A stretch of 64,000 nucleotides of DNA from Mucilaginibacter sp. OK283. GTDB taxonomy: Bacteria; Bacteroidota; Bacteroidia; Sphingobacteriales; Sphingobacteriaceae. The stretch covers positions 1 to 64,000 of the forward strand of contig NZ_FODR01000011.1 in NCBI RefSeq assembly GCF_900110415.1, given 5' to 3'. The notes beneath the pieces were generated by a model that saw nothing but the letters and a program-made list of their open reading frames with translations, was not told where the DNA came from and did not search any database. Below are positions 8,449-16,803 of the stretch, piece by piece. Made by a program: the position numbers and the translations under genes. Position 1 is the stretch's first letter. Each line of letters begins with the position of its first letter.

Positions 8449-9597
8449 ATGAAATTCATTAAAACAACGATGGTATGCGCCATCCTCATGGCAGGCCTTA
8501 TAATTGTGGGCTGCCAAAAAGAAAAATATGTTTCGCGGGATACATCAGGCCTTAAACCGCCTCCCCCTGTTGATACAACAACACCTCCGGTTATCGATAC
8601 ATCTGTTGTAATTGACAATTGCGATAAAACCGATGGCTGGCAGGTAGCAGGCGGAGATCCTGTTTTAGCAACAACCGGCAAAAAGGAAGGTACAGGCTAT
8701 ATCCAGGCAACAATTAAAACGGGACAAGACTTTATGCAGTTTATTAAAACCCTGCCCGCCCCTGTTAACACAAAAGTAAGCTTAAGTACCGGCGAACTAA
8801 AACTCTGGTTTTATGTTCAGGATGTTTCTTTGCTTAAAGTAGATGGCCAGATACAATTTAGCAGCGCCGCCGATCCGGATAAAAAGCGCATTGGCTGGGG
8901 AATGGATAAAATTATCCCAACATTAACAAATGGCTGGAACCACCTGGAGCTGAAATTTACCGACGGATATGTATCCGGAGATGGCGGCCCGGATTTAACA
9001 GCTATGAACTTTATAAAGATATTCTTTTGGACCGCAGCCAAAGCAGCTACCGACCAGAATTTTGGTATCGATGATATCAGGGTTGCTGCCTTGCCGCCGC
9101 CGCCACCTGTTGTTTTTGATGCCTGTGACTCAAAAGACGGCTGGCAAACAGTAGGCGAGGTAAATATTACAACTACCGGCCAAAAAGAAGGTACAGGTTA
9201 TATCAAAAATACCATTGCAAATGGTGGCGACTTTATGCAATTTATTAAAGACGTTGCTACACCAGTTAATACAACCTTTGCCGAAAACACCGGCAGGTTC
9301 CAGTTCTGGTGGTATGTATCTGATGTATCACTGATTAAAGCCGATGGCTCCATTGAGATTACAAGCTCCGGAAAATCGGATGCAAACGAATCGGCCTGGG
9401 ATATAGCTCCGCTTATACCGTCGTTAAAAAATGGGTGGAACCTGGTAAAACTTGATTTTGACAAAGCTATAAAAACAGGCGATGGCGGTGCCGATTATAC
9501 GGCGATTAACCACTTCCGTATCTTTTTCTGGACTGATAGTAAAACACATACCGACTTGGTTACCGGCATAGATGACCTGAGGTTTATATCAAAATAA
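8449..9597 (+). CDS. surface lipoprotein with two tandem homologous beta-sandwich domains
   Basis: Lipoprotein of 382 residues; lipobox Cys22 (IIVGC), then a Pro/Thr-rich linker (37-50). Two homologous domains follow, about 54-213 and 221-382, joined by five prolines (216-220). Both contain KTDGW/KDGW, KEGTGYI, DFMQFIK, a WFYV/WWYV-DVSL(L/I)K block, NGWN, GDGG-(P/A)D-(L/Y)TA and I(F)FWT-GIDD motifs. The aromatic-rich, binding-only layout and the position after SusD and DUF3823 suggest a surface glycan-binding protein. I do not recognise a numbered CBM family. The fold resembles the carbohydrate-binding jelly-roll class, which is inference from the beta pattern. No catalytic motif is seen. Confidence 0.75.
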   Translation: MKFIKTTMVCAILMAGLIIVGCQKEKYVSRDTSGLKPPPPVDTTTPPVIDTSVVIDNCDKTDGWQVAGGDPVLATTGKKEGTGYIQATIKTGQDFMQFIKTLPAPVNTKVSLSTGELKLWFYVQDVSLLKVDGQIQFSSAADPDKKRIGWGMDKIIPTLTNGWNHLELKFTDGYVSGDGGPDLTAMNFIKIFFWTAAKAATDQNFGIDDIRVAALPPPPPVVFDACDSKDGWQTVGEVNITTTGQKEGTGYIKNTIANGGDFMQFIKDVATPVNTTFAENTGRFQFWWYVSDVSLIKADGSIEITSSGKSDANESAWDIAPLIPSLKNGWNLVKLDFDKAIKTGDGGADYTAINHFRIFFWTDSKTHTDLVTGIDDLRFISK

Positions 9598-9632
9598 TTG
9601 TCCCCTAACCCTTCATTAATTTATAAACATCA

Positions 9633-9664
9633 AAATGGCGGAGAAAGTAATTTCTCTGCCATTT
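9633..9664 (+). other. strong stem-loop between lipoprotein and GH43 genes
   Basis: Arms AAATGGC-G-GAGAAA and TTTCTC-T-GCCATTT pair fully (one G-U) around a GTAA loop. The 3' arm is followed by A residues rather than a T run, so it looks more like an RNA processing or stability hairpin, or a partial attenuator, than a full terminator. It also argues against translation starting at the ATG at 9635, inside the hairpin. Confidence 0.55.
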
Positions 9665-9685
9665 AAAAAAAGAAACAGCATCCTG

Positions 9686-10663
9686 ATGATAAAGCATAAT
9701 TTAATAAAAATATCGGCTATACTGGCCATAAGCCTGGGAACATTATCAACCTCTTTGTGTATTGCCCAGGATAAACCGGCCGATACCACAGCTGTTGGAA
9801 CCCCATTTGTTACTGATATTTACACAGCCGATCCATCTGCCCATGTGTGGAAAGACGGCCGCCTGTACGTATATCCATCGCATGACGTAGCCCCGCCACG
9901 CGGCTGCGATTTGATGGACAGGTACCACGTTTACTCAACCGACGACATGGTACATTGGAAAGATCATGGCGAAATACTAAACGCCAGCCAGGTTGAATGG
10001 GGCCGCCCCGAAGGCGGTTTTATGTGGGCGCCCGATTGCGCTTACAAAAATGGCACCTATTACTTTTATTTCCCGCATCCAAGCGGCACCGCGTGGAACA
10101 GCACCTGGAAAATTGGCGTGGCCACCAGCAAAAGCCCGGCAAGCGGGTTTAAATCACGGGGGTATATCAAAGGACTGGAATCGATGATAGATCCATGTGT
10201 GTTTATAGATGACGATGGCCAGGCTTATTTTTATTATGGTGGCGGCGGCACCTGCAAAGGTGGCAAGCTAAAAAGCAATATGGTTGAAATTGATGGAGAA
10301 ATGCAAAAAATGGAAGGCCTGGAAGATTTTCATGAGGCCAGTTGGGTACATAAACGGAACGGCATTTATTACCTCTCCTACTCAGATAATCATGATGTTA
10401 ATGGCAAACACAACCAAATGCGTTATGCCACCAGCAATAGTCCATTAGGCCCCTGGGTTTCGAAAGGTGTTTATATGGACCCTACAGATAGTTATACTAA
10501 CCATGGTTCCATTGTTCAGTTTAAGGGGCAGTGGTACGCGTTTTACCATAACAGTTCGCTCTCCCACCAGGATTGGTTACGGTCTATCTGTGTAGATAAG
10601 CTTTACTATAACGCTGATGGTACTATTAAAAAAGTAATACCAACCGGACCTATCAAAAAGTAA
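9686..10663 (+). CDS. family 43-type glycoside hydrolase, exported (first of tandem pair)
   Basis: Five-bladed beta-propeller glycosidase of 325 residues from the ATG at 9686. This start gives a clean signal peptide ending near SLCIAQ (28). The three GH43 acidic positions are visible: general base Asp49 (TADPSAHVW), pKa-modulating Asp169 (MIDPCVFIDD) and general acid Glu217 (FHEASW). GH43 members cleave arabinofuranosyl, xylosyl or galactosyl residues by inversion; which one applies here cannot be told. The ending of the signal peptide suits peptidase I, so the enzyme is probably periplasmic. The next gene, 5 nt downstream, is a close paralogue that is lipidated. Confidence 0.88.
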   Translation: MIKHNLIKISAILAISLGTLSTSLCIAQDKPADTTAVGTPFVTDIYTADPSAHVWKDGRLYVYPSHDVAPPRGCDLMDRYHVYSTDDMVHWKDHGEILNASQVEWGRPEGGFMWAPDCAYKNGTYYFYFPHPSGTAWNSTWKIGVATSKSPASGFKSRGYIKGLESMIDPCVFIDDDGQAYFYYGGGGTCKGGKLKSNMVEIDGEMQKMEGLEDFHEASWVHKRNGIYYLSYSDNHDVNGKHNQMRYATSNSPLGPWVSKGVYMDPTDSYTNHGSIVQFKGQWYAFYHNSSLSHQDWLRSICVDKLYYNADGTIKKVIPTGPIKK

Positions 10664-10668
10664 ATAAT

Positions 10669-11673
10669 ATGAATAGGAAGATAGTTCATGCGATACTTTT
10701 AATTACCCTTGCGGTGGCAATAAGCAGTTGCTCAAAAAAAAGCAACACTACCAGCGAAACCGCAACAGTGGTTATTGAAGACCCAAAGGGCGATGGTTTT
10801 AAAAACCCTTTTATTACCGATATATACACTGCCGATCCTTCGGCACATGTTTGGGCTGATGGCCGGTTGTATATATACCCTTCTCATGACATCGATCCAC
10901 CGCGTGGCTGCGATTTGATGGATAAATATCATGTATACTCCACCGATGATATGGTACACTGGCGGGATGAAGGACAGGTATTACAGGCAAGCGACGTTGA
11001 TTGGGGCCGCCCCGAAGGCGGTTTCATGTGGGCGCCCGATTGTGCTTATAAAAACGGCAGCTACTACCTGTACTTCCCGCACCCCAGCGGTACCGAATGG
11101 AATACCACCTGGAAAATAGGCGTAGCAACCAGCAAAAGCCCGGCAAAGGACTTTAAATCGCAGGGATACATCCATGGGCTCGAATCATTGATAGATCCCT
11201 GTGTGTTTGTTGACGATAACGGGCAGGCCTATTTGTACTACGGCGGTGGCAACATCTGCAAGGGCGGCAAGCTGAAGGATAATATGATAGAGCTTGATGG
11301 CGAAATGAAAACCATGCAGGGCCTTACCGATTTTCATGAGGCAAGCTGGGTACATAAAAGAAACGGAATCTACTACCTGTCATACGCCGATAATTTTAAC
11401 GAGGCCGGTAAATTCAATCGCATGCGCTATGCAACAAGCAATAACCCGCTTGGCCCCTGGACCTATAAAGGCGTATACCTTGACCCTACCGACAGTTTTA
11501 CCGATCATGGTTCAATAGTTGAATTTAAAGGGCAATGGTATGCCTTTTACCATAACAGTTCGCTATCGCACAACGATTGGCTAAGGTCTATCTGCGTAAA
11601 TAAATTATACTACAATGCCGATGGCACCATCAGGAAAGTGATTCAGACGGATATTAACGGATTGAAAAAATAA
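10669..11673 (+). CDS. family 43-type glycoside hydrolase, lipoprotein (second of tandem pair)
   Basis: Paralogue of the preceding gene, 334 residues, nearly collinear with it from FITDIYTADPSAHVW to the C-terminus. Differences are concentrated at the N-terminus: this copy has a lipobox with Cys21 (ISSC) and a Ser/Thr-rich tether. It is therefore predicted to be membrane-anchored, perhaps at the surface. Catalytic positions are Asp56, Asp176 and Glu224 by the same motifs. The pair looks like a tandem duplication whose copies act in different compartments on the same linkage type. The start lies 5 nt after the upstream stop, so co-transcription is very likely. Confidence 0.88.
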   Translation: MNRKIVHAILLITLAVAISSCSKKSNTTSETATVVIEDPKGDGFKNPFITDIYTADPSAHVWADGRLYIYPSHDIDPPRGCDLMDKYHVYSTDDMVHWRDEGQVLQASDVDWGRPEGGFMWAPDCAYKNGSYYLYFPHPSGTEWNTTWKIGVATSKSPAKDFKSQGYIHGLESLIDPCVFVDDNGQAYLYYGGGNICKGGKLKDNMIELDGEMKTMQGLTDFHEASWVHKRNGIYYLSYADNFNEAGKFNRMRYATSNNPLGPWTYKGVYLDPTDSFTDHGSIVEFKGQWYAFYHNSSLSHNDWLRSICVNKLYYNADGTIRKVIQTDINGLKK

Positions 11674-11700
11674 AAGATATAAACAAATAAAACAAGGGAC

Positions 11701-12972
11701 ATGAGAAGAAGATCATTCAACGCGTTGCTACTGATAACGCTGATAGCGGCGAACACCAGTTGTTCAAAAAAAAGTACTAATACCCCAACCCCGCCGGTAA
11801 CGCCAACCGATACCATCGACCGCACCCCCTCGCCGGTTGGCGATGTAGTTGGCAAGGTAGTAGTAGGTTACCAGGGCTGGTTTGCAGCGATAGGCGACGG
11901 ATCGCCGATAGACAGGTACTGGCACTGGGCACAAACCTGGGAACAGCAGCCATCAACAACCAATAAAGCTATTTCGGCCTGGCCCGACGTACGCGACTAT
12001 ACCAGCACCTTCCCTACCAAATTTGCCAATTTAGGCAATGGGCAGCCGGCAACGGTATTCTCTTCATTTTCAGACCAAACTATCGATACCCAGTTTAAAT
12101 GGATGAAAGACTATGGTATTGACGGTGCTGCGCTTCAACGTTTTAACCCAAGCGGACTGGAAGGCCCTGTACGCGATGCCATGGCAGCCAAAACCAAAAT
12201 AGCAGCCGAAAAAAACGGTGTTAAGTTTTACATTATGTACGATGTAAGCGGCTGGACAAACATGCAAACCGAGCTAAAAACCGACTGGACCAATAAAATG
12301 TCGCAATATACTTCGTCGCCTGCCTATGCAAAGCAAAATGGCAAGCCGGTGGTATGTATCTGGGGATTTGGCTTTGCCGATAACAACCATGATTTTACCG
12401 CGGCAAACTGTCTTGAAGTGATTAAATGGTTTAAAAGCAAAGGTTGTTATGTTATTGGAGGTGTACCTACAAACTGGCTTACGCAAACCAGCGATTCGCG
12501 CCCCGACTTTTTAAATACATATAAGGCATTTGATATGCTTTCGCCCTGGATGGTCGGCAGAATTGGCAATGCCAACCAGTCTGACGGCTTTTTTGTAACT
12601 ATCAATAAAGCCGACCAGGCCTATTGCAATGCCAACGGCATTGATTACCAGCCCTGTGTACTGCCCGGCGATCTATCCGGCCGGCAGCGCGCCCACGGCG
12701 ACTTTATGTGGCGCCAGTTTTACAACATGACCCGGGTCGGCGCGCAGGGCATCTACATCTCGATGTTTGATGAATATAACGAAGGCAACCAGATAGCTAA
12801 AACTGCCGAAAGCCAGGCATTTATACCGGCAGGCTCCGGCTTTTTGGGACTTGATGAAGACGGCACCGCCTGCTCTGCAGATTACTACCTGAGGCTTACC
12901 GGCGACGGGGCTAAAATGTTCAAGAAAATAACTCCGCTTACGGCAACAAGGCCTACAAAGCCGGTGTTGTAA
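11701..12972 (+). CDS. GH71/99-like glycoside hydrolase lipoprotein
   Basis: Lipoprotein of 423 residues, Cys21 (NTSC), then a Thr/Pro tether (23-42). The body starts with VGKVVVGYQGWFA and ends with ADYYLRLTGDGAKMFK, the layout of the GH71/99-like (beta/alpha)8 family of Bacteroidota. The motif MFDEYNEG (355-362) provides the acidic residues expected near the active site; other family signatures are GIDGAALQRF and FYIMYDVSGW. GH99 enzymes are endo-alpha-1,2-mannosidases or mannanases; specificity for this outlying group is not established, so mannan is only a suggestion. It is the last gene of PUL 1, followed by a strong terminator. A close paralogue with an extra binding domain lies at 33723-35399. 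Confidence 0.82.
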   Translation: MRRRSFNALLLITLIAANTSCSKKSTNTPTPPVTPTDTIDRTPSPVGDVVGKVVVGYQGWFAAIGDGSPIDRYWHWAQTWEQQPSTTNKAISAWPDVRDYTSTFPTKFANLGNGQPATVFSSFSDQTIDTQFKWMKDYGIDGAALQRFNPSGLEGPVRDAMAAKTKIAAEKNGVKFYIMYDVSGWTNMQTELKTDWTNKMSQYTSSPAYAKQNGKPVVCIWGFGFADNNHDFTAANCLEVIKWFKSKGCYVIGGVPTNWLTQTSDSRPDFLNTYKAFDMLSPWMVGRIGNANQSDGFFVTINKADQAYCNANGIDYQPCVLPGDLSGRQRAHGDFMWRQFYNMTRVGAQGIYISMFDEYNEGNQIAKTAESQAFIPAGSGFLGLDEDGTACSADYYLRLTGDGAKMFKKITPLTATRPTKPVL

Positions 12973-12997
12973 TAAAGGTTATATCTATGCAAAAAAA

Positions 12998-13033
12998 GGC
13001 CGCTGGAACCATTGGTGCCAGCGGCCTTTTTTT
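12998..13033 (+). terminator. rho-independent terminator of PUL 1
   Basis: A nine-base-pair GC-rich stem GGCCGCTGG/CCAGCGGCC with an 11-nt loop, preceded by a run of A and followed by seven T. It ends the + strand operon. Confidence 0.92.
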
Positions 13034-13086
13034 GAAAACCATTAGGATAGTTTTACTGTCCTGAAAAAGCATACCCTAATTGAAGC

Positions 13087-13121
13087 AAAAAAAGTGTGCC
13101 CGTATCTCACCCCGGGCACAC
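13087..13121 (-). terminator. rho-independent terminator of the GH92/GH71-99 operon
   Basis: Read on the - strand, GTGTGCCCG pairs with CGGGCACAC around a 10-nt loop and is followed by seven T. A second short hairpin (GTTACC/GGTAAC, 13124-13143) lies just before it. Together with the + strand terminator it insulates two convergent operons. Confidence 0.9.
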
Positions 13122-13159
13122 CGGTTACCAAACACCTGGTAACATCAACTAAACCCCGG

Positions 13160-14416
13160 TTATTTTTTTACCGGCGGTGGTACATTTTCCCGTAAAGGCA
13201 GCTGCCGCCTAAGCATTTTGGCAGCATAACCCGTAAGGTATAAATAATAATCATTGGGGATATCATCCTCATATTTAACAAACGTGCTGAGCCCTACAGG
13301 TGGGTTTTTGGATGCTTTGAGGATGGCGGTACCCTCATCAACCTCATCAAACATGGCAACGTACAGCATGTCGGCGCCGCTTTTTATAGCACCGTTAATT
13401 TGTTTCCAGTAAAAGCTTCCCCGGTTGCGCGGAATCTGGTTTTGAGGCGCCCGCGGATTCATATTATGCCAGCTGAAGCCCGGGAAAATTGTAGGCACAT
13501 AGTCCACCTTATTGGCTTTACACCAGGCAATATCATCCACTATCCGGGCCTGAAATTTGGGGTAAGCATCCTCGTTAAAACGGCCTACAAACCATGGGTG
13601 TACAATATCCACCTTACGCAACAGATCATGCAGGTGTTGGTCTTTCTCGGTATCGCTTCCAAAATCGCGCCAATAAGTTGGTACACCAAGCAGTACGGCA
13701 CATCCGCCATAAACAGGGTCATTCTTTAAAAAATCGATGATTCGCTCAGCTTCGGCAAGGCCATATTTCCTATTATCGTTAAAGCCTACACCCCAAACGG
13801 CTACCAGGGGCTTACCGTTATGGTATAGCCAGGTTTGCTTATTGCCGCGGTTGGTTAATTTCATGCTGTCAACCAAATGCTTCCAATCTTTTATTACCAG
13901 CGAATCGCCTCCGGCACCCATCCCCGAAAGATCGTACATTACCGAAATTGCCCTACGATACTTTTCCGAAAACTTAAGCGCGTTGCCCAAAACCACATCA
14001 TTATGGTTACGCCCTCTGCCCCGCTGTACATCGGCAATAAAACGCTGCACAAACACACCGTCTACGCCATATTGCTGCATCCATTTAAAATGGGTTTCAA
14101 CCGAAGAGTCATCGTATGAACTATAGAGGTACGCATTACTGCCATCGGCCAGTTTAAAGGGCGATTTATAGGTCTTTTTATATTCGCTCACATCGGGCCA
14201 TATATCAATATTGGTAAAGCCAGGTTCAAACTTACCATGTGATAAGTAATGGTTCCACCACCGGCCTGCCTCATCTTCCGGGGCATTAAACCAACCCTGG
14301 TAGCCGGCCATTACCAACCCCTTATAACTTTTAAATGCGGATGTTTTGCCGTGTTTTTGGCTATAAGCAACAGTGCATAGCAGTAGCAGCAAGATGCTGA
14401 AAACTTGTTTTTTCAT
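13160..14416 (-). CDS. GH71/99-like glycoside hydrolase, non-lipidated
   Basis: Exported enzyme of 418 residues with a peptidase-I signal (MKKQVFSILLLLLCTVAYSQ). It has the GH71/99-like marks VMAGYQGWF, GVDGVFVQRF, VMYDLSGMG and the acidic cluster MFDEVDEG near the C-terminus, and ends ADYYL-like (NDYYLYLTGYAAKMLRR). It lies 37 nt downstream of the GH92 gene in the same direction, so the two are probably co-transcribed. GH99 endo-alpha-mannosidases working with GH92 exo-alpha-mannosidases is a known theme in Bacteroides mannan loci, which favours an alpha-mannoside substrate here (inference). Unlike the two paralogues in this window it lacks a lipobox, so it is probably periplasmic. Confidence 0.83.
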   Translation of the reverse strand: MKKQVFSILLLLLCTVAYSQKHGKTSAFKSYKGLVMAGYQGWFNAPEDEAGRWWNHYLSHGKFEPGFTNIDIWPDVSEYKKTYKSPFKLADGSNAYLYSSYDDSSVETHFKWMQQYGVDGVFVQRFIADVQRGRGRNHNDVVLGNALKFSEKYRRAISVMYDLSGMGAGGDSLVIKDWKHLVDSMKLTNRGNKQTWLYHNGKPLVAVWGVGFNDNRKYGLAEAERIIDFLKNDPVYGGCAVLLGVPTYWRDFGSDTEKDQHLHDLLRKVDIVHPWFVGRFNEDAYPKFQARIVDDIAWCKANKVDYVPTIFPGFSWHNMNPRAPQNQIPRNRGSFYWKQINGAIKSGADMLYVAMFDEVDEGTAILKASKNPPVGLSTFVKYEDDIPNDYYLYLTGYAAKMLRRQLPLRENVPPPVKK

Positions 14417-14452
14417 CAGGATAGTGGTTAATGTTTTGTTTTGTTGATTAGA

Positions 14453-16699
14453 TCAAATACCCCAGTCTTTATTTGGTTTTGGGCCCATTTCCAGTTCGAG
14501 GGTTCCACCGGCCGTCAGTTGCTCATGAGTAAACCATGGTTTATTTAAAATTTCGCCGTTAAACCTTGCGCTTTGGATATACTTATTAATCACCGAACAG
14601 TTATTTGCGATCAATTTAAACTGCTTTCCGTTTGGCAAACTGATAGTAACCTTACTAAAAACAGGGCTTCCTATAGTATATATAGGCTTGCCGGGTGTAA
14701 TTGGATAAAAGCCCATAGATGAGAACACCACAAAGGCCGACATTCCGCCACCATCCTCGTCGCCTGGGATACCGAAAATGTTATCCTTATACCATACATC
14801 AAGCAGGAAACGGATCCGTTTCTGTGTTTTCCAGGGGGCACCTACATAATTATATAGATATGGTATATGGAAACTTGGCTCGTTGCCCATTGAATACTGG
14901 CCAACCAAACCAGTAGCATCCGGAAATTTAGCCCAGAACTGGTACTTACTGCGATCAAGGCTTTCGCGAAATGTTTGATCCAGCTTCGCCTCAAAATTAG
15001 CTTTGCCACCCATTAAACCGATCAATCCGGGTATATCATGTTGTACCTGCCAAAGGTAAGTCCAGCCGTTATTTTCATCATAAAAATCACGGCCACCCAG
15101 GCCACCATCAAATTTAGGGTCGATATTTATCCAGTTGCCGTCTTTATCCTTTGGAAGGAACATCTTTTTATCGTCGTTCCATAGGTTTTTATAGTTAGAT
15201 GCACGTTTTGCGAATATGGGCTGATCATCTGTCTTTTTCAATTCAGCCGCCAGTTCGCCAACAGCCCAATCATCATAACTGCCACCCAAGGTTACCGCAA
15301 CAGCTTGTCTTTTCTCGAATGAATGCACAAGGCTTACTGTTTCTTTTTCGCCTTTTTGCAGGGCGGGGAAATAACCTTTGTTGTAATAGAAATCATCCAG
15401 CTCGCATTTGGGGCCGTTCTCCCAGGGCAGCATGGTGGCCTGGGTTGCATTTTTCAGGATACCTTCATATGCTTTTTCCACATCAAAGCCACGGATCCCT
15501 TTGCGATAATCGTCCAGGAACATCACTGTAGAGTGGAAACCATTCATACAGGGGTTATCGCCAAATAAAACCGGGAAGGTAGGCATCCAGCCACTTTGCC
15601 GGTACATGTTCACGTAAGAGTTCAGCATGTCCGATTCCATGGCAGGGTTTAATATTGACCTGAGCGGGTGCAATGCCAGGTAGGTGTCCCACACCCAGTC
15701 ATCTACATAAAAAGGCCGGTTACTGTCGTGCACTTTTTTATCGTAGCCGCTGTAATAATGCCCATCCTCATTAATATCAACCATGCGCTCATTACTGCGG
15801 TACAGGGCAGTATAAAACGACCGGCGCTGGGCTACTGTCCCCCCTTCAACCTGTACCTGGTTCACTACTTTTGCCCACGCATTTTTAGCAGCTGCCATTA
15901 AAGTCGCAAAGTCAACCCCGGTAAATTCATCTTTAAAATTCTGCCTTGCCTGCTGTGCGCTTACGTAAGATATAGCGTATTTAAATTCAATATTATCCGG
16001 AGCATCACCTGAAAATGTAATAAATGACCGGGCATCCTTACCTTCTATTGATGTTTGTTTGGTTAAAACACCATCCTTAATTACCCCGGCCGTTCCTTTT
16101 GCACTAAACTGCCCATAAACATATACTTTAATATCATCATGATAAGTTTCTGTGCCGGTTACTTCATTGTCACCGGTAAAGTTCCAGCTGGCCACCCCTT
16201 CGTTATATACGTTAAAGAGGATGCTTTTAGCGGCTGTTTTTGCAGGAAAGGAGAACCTGTATATACCTACTTTTTTTCCTGGGGTAAACAGCACGGTAAT
16301 CTCCTTATCAATAAGGTAAGTTGAATAATACCACGGCCGCGTTATTTCCAGATCATGATCATAAGGCATTTGCTCGTTCCAGGAGTCGGCGGTGAGCGGT
16401 TTATCATCGGGCTTTATGGCAAAAACCTCGCCCAGCCTGTGCGAAACCATATTGAGCGGAAAGCTCGATACCTGGTCGTCAATATAATCGGCCCGTTTAG
16501 GGTACATCCTAATCATTTGGTTGGGCAGGTGCATGGTAGGCCGGGTGGGCTCCAAAAGTTGGCCCACATTGCCAATGCGTGGGTCAATGTATTCTAAATT
16601 ACCATCGGCGCTTTGCGCATAACTTGTACCAGGGTGTGTAACGCTCAATAACGCAAATACCGGAACCGACTTTAACAATCGGGAAAAATGATTAACCAT
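14453..16699 (-). CDS. GH92 family alpha-mannosidase
   Basis: Exo-acting, calcium-dependent alpha-mannosidase family protein of 748 residues with signal peptide (cleavage near SYAQ, 26-29). The N-terminal beta-sandwich begins YIDPRIGNVGQLLEPTRPT. The C-terminal (alpha/alpha)6 domain has the GH92 signatures GNEPSFHIPYLYNYVG (general acid Glu) and GDEDGGGMSAFVVFSSMGFYP (catalytic Asp pair), then the C-terminal sandwich with ANNCS..YIQS. Length is usual for the family. Linkage preference (1,2/1,3/1,4/1,6) cannot be told. It is followed by a GH71/99-like gene and preceded, 105 nt upstream, by a transmembrane regulator gene in the same direction. Confidence 0.95.
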   Translation of the reverse strand: MVNHFSRLLKSVPVFALLSVTHPGTSYAQSADGNLEYIDPRIGNVGQLLEPTRPTMHLPNQMIRMYPKRADYIDDQVSSFPLNMVSHRLGEVFAIKPDDKPLTADSWNEQMPYDHDLEITRPWYYSTYLIDKEITVLFTPGKKVGIYRFSFPAKTAAKSILFNVYNEGVASWNFTGDNEVTGTETYHDDIKVYVYGQFSAKGTAGVIKDGVLTKQTSIEGKDARSFITFSGDAPDNIEFKYAISYVSAQQARQNFKDEFTGVDFATLMAAAKNAWAKVVNQVQVEGGTVAQRRSFYTALYRSNERMVDINEDGHYYSGYDKKVHDSNRPFYVDDWVWDTYLALHPLRSILNPAMESDMLNSYVNMYRQSGWMPTFPVLFGDNPCMNGFHSTVMFLDDYRKGIRGFDVEKAYEGILKNATQATMLPWENGPKCELDDFYYNKGYFPALQKGEKETVSLVHSFEKRQAVAVTLGGSYDDWAVGELAAELKKTDDQPIFAKRASNYKNLWNDDKKMFLPKDKDGNWINIDPKFDGGLGGRDFYDENNGWTYLWQVQHDIPGLIGLMGGKANFEAKLDQTFRESLDRSKYQFWAKFPDATGLVGQYSMGNEPSFHIPYLYNYVGAPWKTQKRIRFLLDVWYKDNIFGIPGDEDGGGMSAFVVFSSMGFYPITPGKPIYTIGSPVFSKVTISLPNGKQFKLIANNCSVINKYIQSARFNGEILNKPWFTHEQLTAGGTLELEMGPKPNKDWGI

Positions 16700-16803
16700 C
16701 TCAGAAAATTTATATTTGGTTTACAGTGTCAAAATTGCCCATAAAACTTAATGAACTATTAATAATTGATTAATGGGGCAAGAAAATAGCTTTTGTAACA
16801 GAT

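Noticed and set aside
8184..8681. 165-codon frame on the - strand
   Set aside because: Antisense to the DUF3823 gene and the duplicated-domain lipoprotein gene; no independent support.
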